From assembly GCF_002563795.1 (NCBI RefSeq), contig NZ_PDJL01000005.1:496001-560000 (forward strand): a stretch of DNA of 64,000 bases, given 5' to 3'. This DNA is from Vibrio sp. ES.051 (GTDB lineage Bacteria; Pseudomonadota; Gammaproteobacteria; Enterobacterales; Vibrionaceae). The position numbers were made by a program, and so were the translations under genes. Shown here piece by piece: positions 18,064 through 27,877 of the stretch; position 1 is the first letter of the stretch; each line of letters opens with the position of its first letter. The notes beneath the pieces were generated by a model. That model saw only the letters and a program-made list of their open reading frames with translations, did not search any database and had not been told where the DNA came from.

Positions 18064-18936
18064 TTACAATTTAGAAACATCAAGCCAAAATTCCTTGCGT
18101 TCAAAAGGCGTTTTATCGTGCATGTATGGATTGGGAATACGAAAGACGGTTCTATCTTTTAAGTTAGCTTTCTCTAAGACTTCTTTAATCATTGGATGGT
18201 TAAAGAAAAGCTCATCGAAACTACCATCTTGAATTGCCATTTCGAAACCGTTATAAATATCATCATGCAGCGTCTGATTGTCAGGACTAACAAAAAAGTA
18301 CATTGCGAATGGGTAGACCAACATCACATTCTTATCGATGGTAAGATTCAACTCTGGACGAGAGTCAACTTCACTCCATGGTTCATGGACTGCTCGAGGA
18401 AAATAGTCGAACCGCCCGCCTTCCAGCATAGGGAAGAGATTAGAATATTTAATAGTAGTGATGGTGGGGATTTGTGCGGCTTTTAACACTTTCGTATCCC
18501 CCCAGAATGTACCTTGACCTGCATCAAAAGCTTTGAGCTGACTCAACGTTTGAATAGATGCAAATTTTCCCTTATCTTCTTGATGGATAATAAATATTCG
18601 ATGACCTAGAAGCCCTTTTAATATTGGAATGCGCACCGAGAGCATTTGTTCTTCTTTTTCAAGTGTGGCACCAGCCCACATTACGTCAATATTCCCAGCT
18701 ATAACCTCTCCCATTAAGCGTGCTTCATTATAATATTGACTTGAAGTAATGAACTTCGAATCAGGGCGAGTTTTACTCAATGCCAATTTGAGGATATCGA
18801 AGACCATTTCCTCTTTTAACCCCTCCACTTTACGCACGTTTATTGTTTCGGCGTAAGCCAACGGACTAAATGGAACTGTTAATATCGGCAAGACGGAAAT
18901 TAACATTATCCTTACAACACTAATCTTCAATTTCAT
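18064..18936 (-). CDS. Periplasmic solute-binding-like protein, probably sensory
   Basis: 290 residues with a signal peptide ending about SPLAYA. The fold resembles family 3 extracellular binding proteins: EEMVFDILKLALSKTRP..., AGNIDVMWAGAT, a hinge-like GQGTFWGDTKVLKAA, and FDYFPRAVHEPWSE. There is no ABC permease nearby; the only partner is the MCP gene just downstream. That favours a chemoreceptor co-sensor role over transport. Such orphan binding proteins are common beside sensor genes. Confidence 0.75.
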   Translation of the reverse strand: MKLKISVVRIMLISVLPILTVPFSPLAYAETINVRKVEGLKEEMVFDILKLALSKTRPDSKFITSSQYYNEARLMGEVIAGNIDVMWAGATLEKEEQMLSVRIPILKGLLGHRIFIIHQEDKGKFASIQTLSQLKAFDAGQGTFWGDTKVLKAAQIPTITTIKYSNLFPMLEGGRFDYFPRAVHEPWSEVDSRPELNLTIDKNVMLVYPFAMYFFVSPDNQTLHDDIYNGFEMAIQDGSFDELFFNHPMIKEVLEKANLKDRTVFRIPNPYMHDKTPFERKEFWLDVSKL

Positions 18937-19069
18937 ACGTTATATTCCAAATAACATTATATTTTTTAACATGCTCTAGTACCTCATTAAACGACATTAC
19001 CCTCCCATAGAAAATTAAACTTGTTTTCAATTGGAGTTACAACACTGTAAAGAAAACCAAAAATTCCCG

Positions 19070-19900
19070 AATTCAACTACGAAGTGCGACTTTCGCCAAT
19101 ATCAAGCAGCTAATGCCATTTCTTTAAAGGCAATCGCTGTTTACTTGAAGTCTAAACACTTTTCGGTCGATAATTTTTCCGCGATAAAGCGAATTTAATA
19201 TCGCTGTCTGTTACCGTTGTTAGATCGGTTACTTTCTTCACATATTGCCTTAAAAGGCCGTTCGTATTCTCATTAAGTACACATAAACCTCCTGCTCCTT
19301 TGCGATTATTTCATAACCTGAAAATTCTCTCCCGTTATCTGCTGTGATGGTATGGACATGCTCCTTATGAGGCATGAGTACCTCTATTGTTGCTTTGGTG
19401 ACATAATCCACTGACTTGAATGAGACTTTCTTTACCACGTAAATCGTGTTTTACGCTCTAAAATCGTCACCATAACGCTAGTGCCGTGCTTGCTTAATGC
19501 AGTGTCGATTTCTCAATCACAAGATCGCTTCTTGCCTCAGGTGGCGATATAACTTACCACCAAAGCGTCTATCCTACCCAATAAGTCGCTAGTTCCACTC
19601 ATGGTTGACTGGCGCACCGACCTACGTTAATACATTGGGTATCTGCTCAGGATTCCATCCATTTCCAAAGGAGACGGATAAAGTCAACATGTTCCTGTGG
19701 GTGCGGTACTTACATGTAGATTTGCGATTTTGATTGATAACATCTGAGCTTCGTCTGGGCAGTAATGGCTCCATTTAAGCTCTCGATACACCGTAGAGCG
19801 ATGGCAATGAACTGTTTTAGCTATTTCAGAAACCGAAATCCCCCGTTCCAGAAGATAAAAACCTAGCACCTTCTGCCCTCAGTCAACTGCTGATAATTAA
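19070..19900 (-). pseudogene. IS30-family transposase relic
   Basis: Fragments in several frames: the N-terminal helix-turn-helix LERGISVSEIAKTVHCHRSTVYRELKW (about 19775-19850), the DDE region VDYVTKATIEVLMPHKEHVHTITADNGREF (about 19320-19410), and the C-terminal LNENTNGLLRQYVKKVTDL with DSDIKFALSRKNYRPK (19150-19270). The order and strand are those of IS30. Several stops and shifts show it is long dead. Confidence 0.75.
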
Positions 19901-20043
19901 TGGTAGTACTGCTTGTTTCTTTTGCGAGAAGAGCATACAACTTTCAGTGTTTGGCTTCCTCTCCTATACCGCCCCATGAATGTCGCATTTATTATCTGAA
20001 ACCGAGGGCCAGCCTATAACACTATAAGTGACCCTATAAAAAA

Positions 20044-21294
20044 CTATTTACATTGTGAATCCAACAATCCACTTGATAATGCAGGTGCTAAACCTGGAGT
20101 CAATGGCAATCGAGGAATCAATAAACAATGCATGAGGTGGTAGATATCTTGCTTTCCGTCCCAAACTACGCTTGTTCCCGCTTGGTTGTTGACATCGAGC
20201 TCTTGCCACCATGAACAGCCTTCGTAGTCGATTAGATAAGTACGACAGTAATCCCACCAAGTACGGTACCAATCCTCATATTTCTTGTCACCGGTGACGG
20301 TATAAAGTGCGTAAGCCGTACCAATAGCTTCAACAGGTGCCCAGCGAATACGTTCACGGACAACTGGGTTACCTTCCCAGCCAACAGAGTAAACAAAGCC
20401 TGGCGCTCCGTCCACATACCAAGCATCTCGCACTGTCGCATCAAATAACCCAATAGCGTCCTCTAGCAGCCAATCTGGGCAGTAATCACCTATCTCTTGC
20501 AACGTTGCGCGCAAATGACAGATCAGACGTCCCCACTCGATCCAGTGCCCAGGAGTACCACCGTATGCTCGAAAATGACTCGCCGGAGTTTCTTTATTGT
20601 AATCAGGCAGTGGGTTCCAATCCGAGTCAAAGTGCTCGTTTACTCTATAGTTCAGACTTTTCGCAGTTTTGTTGATCATAAACTCGGTGATATTCAATGC
20701 ACGATCTAGCCACTTTTTGTCTTTGGTTACATCATAAACAATCAGAAACGCTTCAACCGAGTGCATCGCCATGTTGCCGCCACGATAGTCTTCGGTTTCA
20801 GTCCAAGCTTGATCCCAAGACTCGAAACACATCTGTTTTTCTTCTACCCAAAAATGGTTTTCGTAAACATTGATGGCTTCATCCAATAGAGCCTGTGCAC
20901 GTGGGTGTCCTGTAGTGACCGCGCTTGCAGCACCCAACAGGACAAAAGCGTGTTGGTAGCCTTGCTTTGACGAGTCCATGATGCCACCTCCTTCGTTCTC
21001 GATAGTCGCGAACCAACCTCCGTGAGTTTTATCTTTCAAAGGCCCTTCAAGTGCAGCGATGCCATGTTCAACCAGATCGTAAGCACCTGGGCGTCCCATA
21101 TGAGCGGCTAGCGCGTAGCAGTGAAGCATACGAGCCGTAATCCAAAGACGAGTCCCCATCTCTTCGCGAACATTACCGTTGTTGCCAATCCAGCCAAAGC
21201 CATTTGGTACAACCGAATTGCGTCCAAACTCAAAAATACGGTCGGTTTCAGTCTCTAACCAGAAAGCGTGAGAACGAGTGTTTATCCATTTCAT
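20044..21294 (-). CDS. yihS: Sulfoquinovose isomerase (AGE-family aldose-ketose isomerase)
   Basis: About 416 residues from the ATG at 21294, which has AAAGG upstream; a TTG at 21315 is the alternative. It matches E. coli YihS from end to end: [51 protein letters not shown], and [12 protein letters not shown] and [16 protein letters not shown] with the catalytic histidines and glutamate of the (alpha/alpha)6 barrel. It converts sulfoquinovose to 6-deoxy-6-sulfofructose in the cytoplasm, the first step of sulfoglycolysis. It is the last gene of the aldolase-TRAP-EIIB operon. Confidence 0.93.
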   Translation of the reverse strand: MKWINTRSHAFWLETETDRIFEFGRNSVVPNGFGWIGNNGNVREEMGTRLWITARMLHCYALAAHMGRPGAYDLVEHGIAALEGPLKDKTHGGWFATIENEGGGIMDSSKQGYQHAFVLLGAASAVTTGHPRAQALLDEAINVYENHFWVEEKQMCFESWDQAWTETEDYRGGNMAMHSVEAFLIVYDVTKDKKWLDRALNITEFMINKTAKSLNYRVNEHFDSDWNPLPDYNKETPASHFRAYGGTPGHWIEWGRLICHLRATLQEIGDYCPDWLLEDAIGLFDATVRDAWYVDGAPGFVYSVGWEGNPVVRERIRWAPVEAIGTAYALYTVTGDKKYEDWYRTWWDYCRTYLIDYEGCSWWQELDVNNQAGTSVVWDGKQDIYHLMHCLLIPRLPLTPGLAPALSSGLLDSQCK

Positions 21295-21355
21295 TTCAAC
21301 GTTACCTTTTGTCAATCTAATTTTATAATTTGAAGCTAGCGTGAAGCGTTGCTTC

Positions 21356-21622
21356 TCAACATTCCGCTTGATTTCTTAATTCATCAGCCAAGTTATGAAC
21401 ATCAAAGAATACCACTTGGATTTGGTTTTCAGGAAGGCGAATAAAACCTAGAGCTCCTTGGCGAAGAAGCATCTTTTCGTCTACCGCACCCATGTCTTTT
21501 ACTTGAATTCGCAGACGTGTTGCACAGTTATCGATATTCCCTTCAGCGATGTTTGCGATGCCACCAAGCGCTCCCAATATCTTTTGTGCTTTCACTTGTA
21601 AATTACCTTTGTCATTAATCAC
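21356..21622 (-). CDS. Free-standing PTS EIIB domain, glucose type
   Basis: 88 residues that form only an EIIB domain: [30 protein letters not shown], with the phosphoacceptor Cys33 in NCATRLR, then [26 protein letters not shown] and a terminal NLADEL. EIIB normally receives phosphate from EIIA and passes it to sugar held by EIIC, but no EIIC or EIIA is encoded nearby and uptake here is by a TRAP system. It lies 61 bases from the yihS start and 78 from the dctM end, in the same direction. A regulatory or phosphate-relay role linking the pathway to the PTS is an inference. Confidence 0.85.
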   Translation of the reverse strand: MINDKGNLQVKAQKILGALGGIANIAEGNIDNCATRLRIQVKDMGAVDEKMLLRQGALGFIRLPENQIQVVFFDVHNLADELRNQAEC

Positions 21623-21700
21623 TTAATTTCTCCTGATTCTTGAGTCGCGACACTTAAGTAGAAGTCAAGTACCACGCATAAAGGCTTGCTGTAAAACTAA

Positions 21701-22990
21701 CTACATAATGCCCACTAGCTGCGGTAATCCGATAACCAGTTGTGGAAAACACGACACGATGAAAATCAACGCGATTTCGACCATTAGGAAAGGAATGATC
21801 TTGCGAGAGATTTCCGATACCGAAACTTTAGATACACCTGACGCTACAAACAGCACGAGTCCCATTGGAGGCGTTGCTAGACCAATAGATAGGTTTGCAC
21901 ACATCACCACACCAAAGTGAACCGGGTCGATACCAGCGTTAATCATGATTGGAGCGAAGATTGGAGCGAAAATAAGAATCGCGGGACCTGCATCCAAGAA
22001 CATACCGATGATGAACAACAATACGTTGATAATCGCGAACAGAAGGTACGGGTTATCGGTGATTCCGTTCATGAAATCCGCAACCATATTCGAAACGCCA
22101 GACAGACTGATCAGTGATGCGAAGCCACTTGCTGCTGCAACAATGATAAGAATCGAAGCAGCATTCACTGCAACTTTGGCAAATAGCGCATAGGTCGCTT
22201 TAACATTCGTTACTTTGATAATGAACAGTGAAACTGCAATCGCATACGCTACCGCAACTGCTGCGGCTTCAGTTGGCGTAAAGATACCACCGTAAATACC
22301 GCCAAGAATAATAACTGGGGTAAGCAATGGAAGCATAGCAAGACGGAAAGCTTGCTTACGTTCCATAGCAGGCGCACGTTCCATCGGTTTTACATTTGGG
22401 TATTTACGAATCTGGTATCGGTTCATAATCATCAGACCGATACAAAAAATGATACCTGGAGTAACACCAGCCAAGAACATTGCCGCTACAGAGGTGTTCA
22501 TAACAAATGCGTACAGCAGCATTATCCCTGATGGCGGAATGATGTTACCTAGCACTGTAGCTGCTGCAGTCAACGCCGCCGAGTAGCCAGTATCGTACTT
22601 ATACTTCTTCATTTCAGGGATCAACATACCGCCAATCGCTGAGGTCGCTGCTACCGCCGAGCCAGTTAACGCTCCAAAAATGGTTGCAGCAAGGATAACT
22701 ACGTGACCAAGACCGCCACGAAAGTGTTGTACCATAGTTTGCGCGAAAGCGATGATGCGCGGTGTGATACCACCAGCAGTCATACACTCACCTGCCAGCA
22801 TAAAAAACGGCAGAGCTAGTAATAGGAAGCTGTCTAATCCCGAGTACAAACGCTGATAAAGCATGTTGGCAAACAGCATCTGATCACTTTGAAACAGAGT
22901 GATCATAGGTGATAGGCCCAGCGTAAACAAAACTGGAACACCAATGATCAATAGAATCATAAAGTAGAGTAAGAAAATTGGAGAAACCAT
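21701..22990 (-). CDS. dctM: TRAP transporter large permease (DctM)
   Basis: 429 residues, the typical DctM length, with about 12 hydrophobic segments. Family marks include LLALPFFMLAGECMTAGGIT, FGALTGSAVAATSAIGGMLIPEM, GNIIPPSGIMLLYAFVMNTSVAAMFLAGVTPGI and ATPPMGLVLFVASGVS. It is the main ion-coupled translocation subunit. It starts 12 bases after dctQ. With the binding protein at 39796 it most likely imports sulfoquinovose or its glycerol glycoside. Confidence 0.93.
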   Translation of the reverse strand: MVSPIFLLYFMILLIIGVPVLFTLGLSPMITLFQSDQMLFANMLYQRLYSGLDSFLLLALPFFMLAGECMTAGGITPRIIAFAQTMVQHFRGGLGHVVILAATIFGALTGSAVAATSAIGGMLIPEMKKYKYDTGYSAALTAAATVLGNIIPPSGIMLLYAFVMNTSVAAMFLAGVTPGIIFCIGLMIMNRYQIRKYPNVKPMERAPAMERKQAFRLAMLPLLTPVIILGGIYGGIFTPTEAAAVAVAYAIAVSLFIIKVTNVKATYALFAKVAVNAASILIIVAAASGFASLISLSGVSNMVADFMNGITDNPYLLFAIINVLLFIIGMFLDAGPAILIFAPIFAPIMINAGIDPVHFGVVMCANLSIGLATPPMGLVLFVASGVSKVSVSEISRKIIPFLMVEIALIFIVSCFPQLVIGLPQLVGIM

Positions 22991-23002
22991 TATAACACCC
23001 TC

Positions 23003-23623
23003 TTAAGCCGCAGTTTCTGGTTCAAATGACTGCTTTTGCTCTTGCGCTTGCTCCGGTGCTTCTTCAGCAGCAGGCGCTTCAAATAGTTCAGCTGTCTTAG
23101 CTGTATGAGACACGTCTTCGAAATCGCCCAATATACCTCGAATCGATGCGAGAGATTTTTGAAGAGCGTAAAGGATGGTCAACCCCATCATTACAGGTGG
23201 GATGATGTACACATAAAACATAGGAATAGGCAGACTATCCGCCATTACTGAACCTGTTTGGAAGAAATTCCAACCAAACTTGATCCACACAGCGAACACC
23301 AAAATTGCAGAAATATGCGCCAGTAAAGTGAGGAAGGAAAAGCACCTAGGCGCTTTTTTCTCTAAGATCTCGGTGACAAAAGTCATGGCGATATTTTTGT
23401 CTGTTAGATAAACAAACGGCAAACATAGATAAGTCATATAAATCATCAAAAATCTTGATGATTCATCAGTCCAGCTTAGTGGGATATTGAGTATGTAACG
23501 GAATAAGACTTGCGTCACGACTATTACTGTCATGACAAGCAGCAAAATACCGGCTACATGACGTAATACCTTAGATAACGGCGTTGTTATCGCGTTCAGT
23601 ACATTTTCGATGGCTCTTAACAT
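23003..23623 (-). CDS. dctQ: TRAP transporter small permease (DctQ)
   Basis: 206 residues with four hydrophobic segments and the DctQ core VTQVLFRYILNIPLSWTDESSRFLMIYMTYLCLP. The C-terminal ~45 residues are a hydrophilic alanine/glutamate-rich tail (AAEEAPEQAQEQKQ), longer than in most members. It lies between the aldolase and dctM genes in the same operon. Confidence 0.92.
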   Translation of the reverse strand: MLRAIENVLNAITTPLSKVLRHVAGILLLVMTVIVVTQVLFRYILNIPLSWTDESSRFLMIYMTYLCLPFVYLTDKNIAMTFVTEILEKKAPRCFSFLTLLAHISAILVFAVWIKFGWNFFQTGSVMADSLPIPMFYVYIIPPVMMGLTILYALQKSLASIRGILGDFEDVSHTAKTAELFEAPAAEEAPEQAQEQKQSFEPETAA

Positions 23624-23697
23624 AGAATCACCATTATTGGATTAGAAAATAATTGGGTGCCGCTTATGCAGCACCAAAATCTGTGACTTTATTATGA

Positions 23698-24561
23698 TTA
23701 TTTTGCTTTACCGTTAGAGCCGAATAAACGGATCTTGTGTTGCACCACTTCTTTCATTGAATCAATACCTGTGTTCATAACATCTGCAAGAATGTAATCT
23801 GTTGCGTTTTCCTTCCAGTGAGCTTGAACACCGTTGAGAAAACCTTGGCGAAGTTCAGTATCTACATTGATCTTTGCTACTCCACGCTTAACCGCTTCAA
23901 CAACTTGATCATCAGGCACGCCTGAACCACCATGAAGAACAATAGGCTTCTTCACCGCAGCTTTAATTTCAGATAAACGATCAAACTTCAGTTCAGGCGT
24001 TGTTTTGTATACACCATGGGCAGTACCAATAGATACAGCTAAGTAATCTACACCTGTGCGTTCAGAGAAATCGAGAGCCTCTTTAACAGTTGTGATCATG
24101 GCATCTTTCTCGTCTACAGTAATATCGTCTTCTGTGCCACCTATCTTACCAATCTCACCCTCTGCACCTAAACCAAGCGCATTTGCAACCTCTACCACAG
24201 CTTTAGTAATACGGATGTTGTCTTCAAATGGCAGTGCTGAACCATCAAACATTAGTGACTGAAAATCACGAGTTGCAGCTTCCATACACTGCTCAAACTT
24301 ACGGCTGTGATCCAGATGGATACAGATAGGTACCGTAATTTGGTGATGTTGAATCAACGAATCCACAGCATCACGCAGTGGCTTCATTCCCATCTCATTA
24401 ATCGCTTTTTGACCAATCTGTATCATGATTGGAGACTGCTCTTCTTCCGCAGCCAATAGAACTGCTTTGATAGTTTCTAGGTTATGTGCTGTAAAAGCGC
24501 CAATAGCGTAACCGCTATTCCACGCTTCTTGAATCATTGTTTTACCTGATACGTAAGGCAT
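23698..24561 (-). CDS. Class II aldolase, predicted 6-deoxy-6-sulfofructose-1-phosphate aldolase
   Basis: 287 residues of the zinc-dependent fructose-bisphosphate/tagatose-bisphosphate aldolase family. Metal ligands are visible: ICIHLDHS, GTAHG and VLHGGSGVP. In E. coli sulfoglycolysis the aldolase is YihT, a class I enzyme; here a class II enzyme is the only aldolase in the cluster, as in the described sulfo-EMP2 variant (SqiA). It would split sulfofructose phosphate into DHAP and sulfolactaldehyde. It heads the operon with dctQ, dctM, EIIB and yihS. The substrate is inferred from context. Confidence 0.85.
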   Translation of the reverse strand: MPYVSGKTMIQEAWNSGYAIGAFTAHNLETIKAVLLAAEEEQSPIMIQIGQKAINEMGMKPLRDAVDSLIQHHQITVPICIHLDHSRKFEQCMEAATRDFQSLMFDGSALPFEDNIRITKAVVEVANALGLGAEGEIGKIGGTEDDITVDEKDAMITTVKEALDFSERTGVDYLAVSIGTAHGVYKTTPELKFDRLSEIKAAVKKPIVLHGGSGVPDDQVVEAVKRGVAKINVDTELRQGFLNGVQAHWKENATDYILADVMNTGIDSMKEVVQHKIRLFGSNGKAK

Positions 24562-24928
24562 TGTGCTTATCCCCTAAGGTTAAATGTGTCTAATCGACTA
24601 TTGTTTCGTTTAATATAAAGTACCAATCTAACTTGTCTGTTTCTGTTAGCTAGATAACACTTAATGTCCACAAAACTACATAAATTACCATTAATGTACA
24701 CGAGATCACAAAACACATAAAAAGTGTGGTTTATGCGTACTAGATTAATCGAGTGAATAAGATTCCACTGCTGTAAGTAGACACGAAAACCCTACTCAGC
24801 ACTGATACAACCAACAGAGAGAATATGCAATAAGAATAAAAATCAGATACATAGAAAGAAACCACTATTACAATCCCAATACATTTATATAAGTAACCCT
24901 TTCCTATGACGTTTTCATTGGCGCATAA
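24562..24928 (-). promoter_or_regulatory. Long leader/promoter region of the aldolase-TRAP operon
   Basis: About 370 bases without coding frames. It contains the partly similar boxes TTAATGTCCACAAAAC (about 24661) and TTAATGTACACGAGATCACAAAACACAT (about 24692) arranged about 31 bases apart, which could be regulator sites. No -10/-35 pair can be assigned with confidence. Confidence 0.35.
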
Positions 24929-24933
24929 AAAAG

Positions 24934-24962
24934 ACCCTACTTCAAAGAAAATGAAGTAGGGT
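24934..24962 (-). terminator. Rho-independent terminator of yihU
   Basis: An 11-base perfect stem (ACCCTACTTCA / TGAAGTAGGGT) with a 7-base loop. Reading on the minus strand it is followed by CTTTTTTATG. It separates yihU from the aldolase operon, so yihU is its own unit. Confidence 0.85.
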
Positions 24963-25075
24963 TAACATAGAGTTTTGTAAAATCACTCCCTTCATAAGGT
25001 TAGGAGTGAAAAACGAAGTCCTGAATGTCAATTGTTGTTGAATAATCTCCATTCAAATGGCTGTGACATGGTGAA

Positions 25076-25969
25076 TTACTTAATTTTTGACTCTAAACCA
25101 GACGTAACACGCAGTTGTTCCAGAACGGATGTCCAGTCTTGACGCCCACGACCAGCGGCACGCGTAATACTGTACAACTCACGTGAAGCTGCTCCACATG
25201 GCATTGGAACATTAACTTGGTTTGCGAGCTCAAGAGCAATGCCTAAATCTTTGTGCGCAAGGTCCACCATGAACACCGGAGACAAGTCACCAGCAAGAAC
25301 TTTACCCGGCCAAGTTGTGGTGAAATGACCTTTGCCAGCTGGTGTTCCGCTCATGACTTTCATCGCCGTTTCCCATTCAAGACCAACCGCCTCAGCAAGG
25401 GTTGCAGCTTCTGCCGACAACGCATTAAGAGCAATGCTCATGTAGTTGTTGATGATTTTGACACGGATGCCTTTACCCGCTCCACCACAGTCAACCGTTT
25501 CATTCCCCATGCAATCAAATAACGGCTGTGATCGTTCAATTTGTTCTGGAGAACCACCCGCCATGATAAGTAACTCGCCTTTTACTGCGTGTTCGGAGGT
25601 GCGGCCCACTGGCGCCTCCATCATAGAAAAGCCTTTATCACTCACTTCCTTGATTAACGTATCCGTTTCAAGAGGGTGAATGGTCGACATATCGATTAAT
25701 AGTGCATTTTTGTCTAGTGTAGAAAGGACACCTTCGTCATCGAGAATAACCTTCTTCACTAAAGCACCGTTCGGTAGCATAGTAACGACAAACTCTGAAT
25801 CGATAGCTGCGTCCGCCGGTGATTTGCAAGCTGTCGCACCGTTCTCCACAAGCTGTTCAACTGCAGCTTTGTTGATGTCAAACACCTTCAAAGAATGACC
25901 ACCTTTGATCAAATTTAGTACCATTGGTGTACCCATCTGACCTAAACCAATAAACCCAATCGTCGACAT
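25076..25969 (-). CDS. yihU: 3-sulfolactaldehyde reductase
   Basis: 297 residues from the ATG at 25969, chosen because GAAGGA lies just before it and [13 protein letters not shown] is the family start; a longer frame to 26068 would add ~33 residues without homology and cover the promoter. The match to E. coli YihU is near end to end: [61 protein letters not shown] with the catalytic lysine, and [14 protein letters not shown]. It reduces sulfolactaldehyde to 2,3-dihydroxypropane-1-sulfonate with NADH, regenerating NAD+. Confidence 0.95.
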   Translation of the reverse strand: MSTIGFIGLGQMGTPMVLNLIKGGHSLKVFDINKAAVEQLVENGATACKSPADAAIDSEFVVTMLPNGALVKKVILDDEGVLSTLDKNALLIDMSTIHPLETDTLIKEVSDKGFSMMEAPVGRTSEHAVKGELLIMAGGSPEQIERSQPLFDCMGNETVDCGGAGKGIRVKIINNYMSIALNALSAEAATLAEAVGLEWETAMKVMSGTPAGKGHFTTTWPGKVLAGDLSPVFMVDLAHKDLGIALELANQVNVPMPCGAASRELYSITRAAGRGRQDWTSVLEQLRVTSGLESKIK

Positions 25970-26041
25970 TTCAAATTCCTTCACATTAATGGTTAATTGG
26001 CGCCTAATATAAACACTAATCTCATCGACAACCGATACAAA

Positions 26042-26060
26042 TGTCACATTTTGTTGTTTT
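26042..26060. promoter_or_regulatory. Candidate operator shared by two divergent promoters (copy 1)
   Basis: TGTCACATTTTGTTGTTTT lies between the divergent yihU and yihV genes. Its exact reverse complement occurs at 32749-32767 between the divergent glycyl radical enzyme and exporter genes. A weaker direct repeat (ATGTCC-ATTTTGTTTTTTTT) follows at once at 26061-26080. Exact conservation of 19 bases in two regulatory gaps of one pathway points to a common regulator, most simply the YihW-type DeoR protein. Confidence 0.6.
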
Positions 26061-26079
26061 ATGTCCATTTTGTTTTTTT

Positions 26080-26095
26080 TGTGATTACAGTCCCA
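26080..26095. promoter_or_regulatory. Possible CRP site upstream of yihV
   Basis: TGTGATTACAGTCCCA fits TGTGA-N6-TCACA with one difference in the right half. CRP control of a sugar operon would be expected, but one imperfect match is weak evidence. Confidence 0.3.
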
Positions 26096-26183
26096 ATCAA
26101 AAGTTCAAATTATCAATATACTGACCTGCATACTTTGCAGCTAAGCAGAATAACAACCTAGATTACAAACAAAGAGAAGAATC

Positions 26184-27065
26184 ATGACAATCGCATGTGT
26201 AGGCATTACAGTACTCGACAGAATTCAACGTGTAGATAACTTACCCACAACAGGTGGTAAATATGTCGCTAAAGATTATTTCGAAGTTGGTGGAGGCCCT
26301 GCTGCTACAGCTGCGGTAGCCGTCGCTCGACTTGGTCATAGCGTCGACTTCATCGGCCGAGTTGGTCAAGATAGCGTTGCTGATACCTTACTCTCTGAGC
26401 TCAGTAGTTACGGCGTTAATGTCGATAAAATGGTACACATTCCTAACGCATCATCTGCGTTTTCAGCCGTTTTAGTTGATGACGAAGGTGAACGGATGAT
26501 CATTAACTACCAAGACAAATCTCTCAGTCGTGACCCAAAATCGCTTCAGCATATCGACTTTTCTCAATACGAAACCATTTTAACCGACGTTCGCTGGCCT
26601 GAAGGTGCCAAATACGCACTAGAGCAATCAAAAAAATACAATATTTCTTCTGTCTTAGATGCAGACATTGCCCCCGACACGATTGACGACCTGGTTAAAC
26701 TTGCTGATCATGTCGCTTTTTCAGCGCCAGGTTTAGAGAAATTCACGGGAACTAATGACCCAATTGAAGGTTTAAAACTTGCTCAAAAACAAACAGATGG
26801 TAAAATTTATGTTACTGTAGGCTCAAAAGGTTGCTATTGGTTAGAGGGCGATAAAATTTGCCACGAGCCAGTGATTAAGGTAAATGTCGTAGATACAACA
26901 GGTGCTGGTGATGTTTTCCATGGCGCTTTAGCGGTCGCGGTAGCAGAATCTAAACAAAGTCGTGACTCTATTGTTTTCTCCAATATGGTTGCCGCGTTAA
27001 AATGTACCAAAAGAGGTGGTCGAGAAGGAATCCCGACTAGGTTAGAAGTCGATCAAAAACTATAA
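26184..27065 (+). CDS. yihV: 6-deoxy-6-sulfofructose kinase (PfkB family)
   Basis: 293 residues. It matches E. coli YihV throughout: ACVGITVLDRIQRVDNLPTTGGKYVAKDYFEVGGGPAATAAVAVARLG, FIGRVGQDS, TILTDVRWPEGAK, and the ATP/catalytic motif DTTGAGDVFHGALAVAVA with the base aspartate. AGAGAAG precedes the ATG. It phosphorylates sulfofructose at C1 with ATP. The regulator gene follows after 24 bases on the same strand; yihU is divergent. Confidence 0.95.
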   Translation: MTIACVGITVLDRIQRVDNLPTTGGKYVAKDYFEVGGGPAATAAVAVARLGHSVDFIGRVGQDSVADTLLSELSSYGVNVDKMVHIPNASSAFSAVLVDDEGERMIINYQDKSLSRDPKSLQHIDFSQYETILTDVRWPEGAKYALEQSKKYNISSVLDADIAPDTIDDLVKLADHVAFSAPGLEKFTGTNDPIEGLKLAQKQTDGKIYVTVGSKGCYWLEGDKICHEPVIKVNVVDTTGAGDVFHGALAVAVAESKQSRDSIVFSNMVAALKCTKRGGREGIPTRLEVDQKL

Positions 27066-27089
27066 AAATAAACAAAGCGAAAGATTGAA

Positions 27090-27848
27090 GTGACTAATCC
27101 CAGACAAGATAAGCTAATTAAGCTCGTTAACGACAAAGGCTATTACAGTGTAGAAGAACTTGCAGAACTGCTTGATGTTTCTACGCAGACCATTCGGCGC
27201 GATATCAAGAAACTCAACAATGACAGGCTGGTGATTCGTCATCATGGAGGCGCAAGTTCTCCTGCGACTAAGAACAACCTTGATTACGAAGTTCGCAAGG
27301 TATCTGACACCGAGCAAAAGCACGCTATTGGTAAAGCAATAGCTGACTTGATCCCCGATAATTCAACCGTGTTTATTACGATAGGTACAACCGCTGAAGT
27401 TATCGCAAGTCATTTGGCAAAAAAAAGTAATTTGCAAGTCATCACTAATAGCCTTCGTGTTGCCAGCGTTTTGCATACCAATAAGTCTATTGATGTTTTG
27501 ATTCCAAGCGGAAAAATTAAAGCGTTCAACGGTGGCATTGTTAGCACTGAAGCAATGGACTTTATCTCGAACTTCCGCTTTGATTATCTAGTCACCAGCG
27601 CAGCTTCTGTTGATGTTGATGGTACTCTACTCGAATACGACCTTAATGAGACAATGATTACCCAAACGGTGATGAAGTCAGCACGCAACGTATTAGTCGC
27701 AATGGACTCTAGCAAGTTTATTCCGAAAGGTTCGATCACTTTGGCCAATATCAAAGATGTCACTTACTTCCTAACCGATAAAAAGCCAAGCCCTTCTATT
27801 GAAGCAGCGGCTAAACAAGGTGACACCAAGTTAGTCATTTGCACTTAA
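27090..27848 (+). CDS. yihW: DeoR-family regulator of sulfoquinovose genes (YihW/CsqR type)
   Basis: 252 residues from a GTG. It opens NPRQDKLIKLVNDKGYYSVEELAELLDVSTQTIRRDIKKLNNDRLVIRHHGGA, a DeoR winged helix closely like YihW, and continues with FITIGTTAEVIASHL, VITNSLRVASVL and FDYLVTSAASVDVDGTLLEYDLNE of the effector domain. In E. coli this protein (CsqR) represses the yih genes and is released by SQ or its metabolites. It is co-transcribed with yihV, so probably autoregulated; the shared 19-base motif is its likely target. Confidence 0.9.
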   Translation: MTNPRQDKLIKLVNDKGYYSVEELAELLDVSTQTIRRDIKKLNNDRLVIRHHGGASSPATKNNLDYEVRKVSDTEQKHAIGKAIADLIPDNSTVFITIGTTAEVIASHLAKKSNLQVITNSLRVASVLHTNKSIDVLIPSGKIKAFNGGIVSTEAMDFISNFRFDYLVTSAASVDVDGTLLEYDLNETMITQTVMKSARNVLVAMDSSKFIPKGSITLANIKDVTYFLTDKKPSPSIEAAAKQGDTKLVICT

Positions 27849-27877
27849 CAATCCGAATACTCTATACTCTGATGTTT

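Noticed and set aside
25970-26068. N-terminal extension of yihU
   Set aside because: Adds residues without homology, covers the divergent promoter and the shared 19-base motif; the ATG at 25969 has a good ribosome site.
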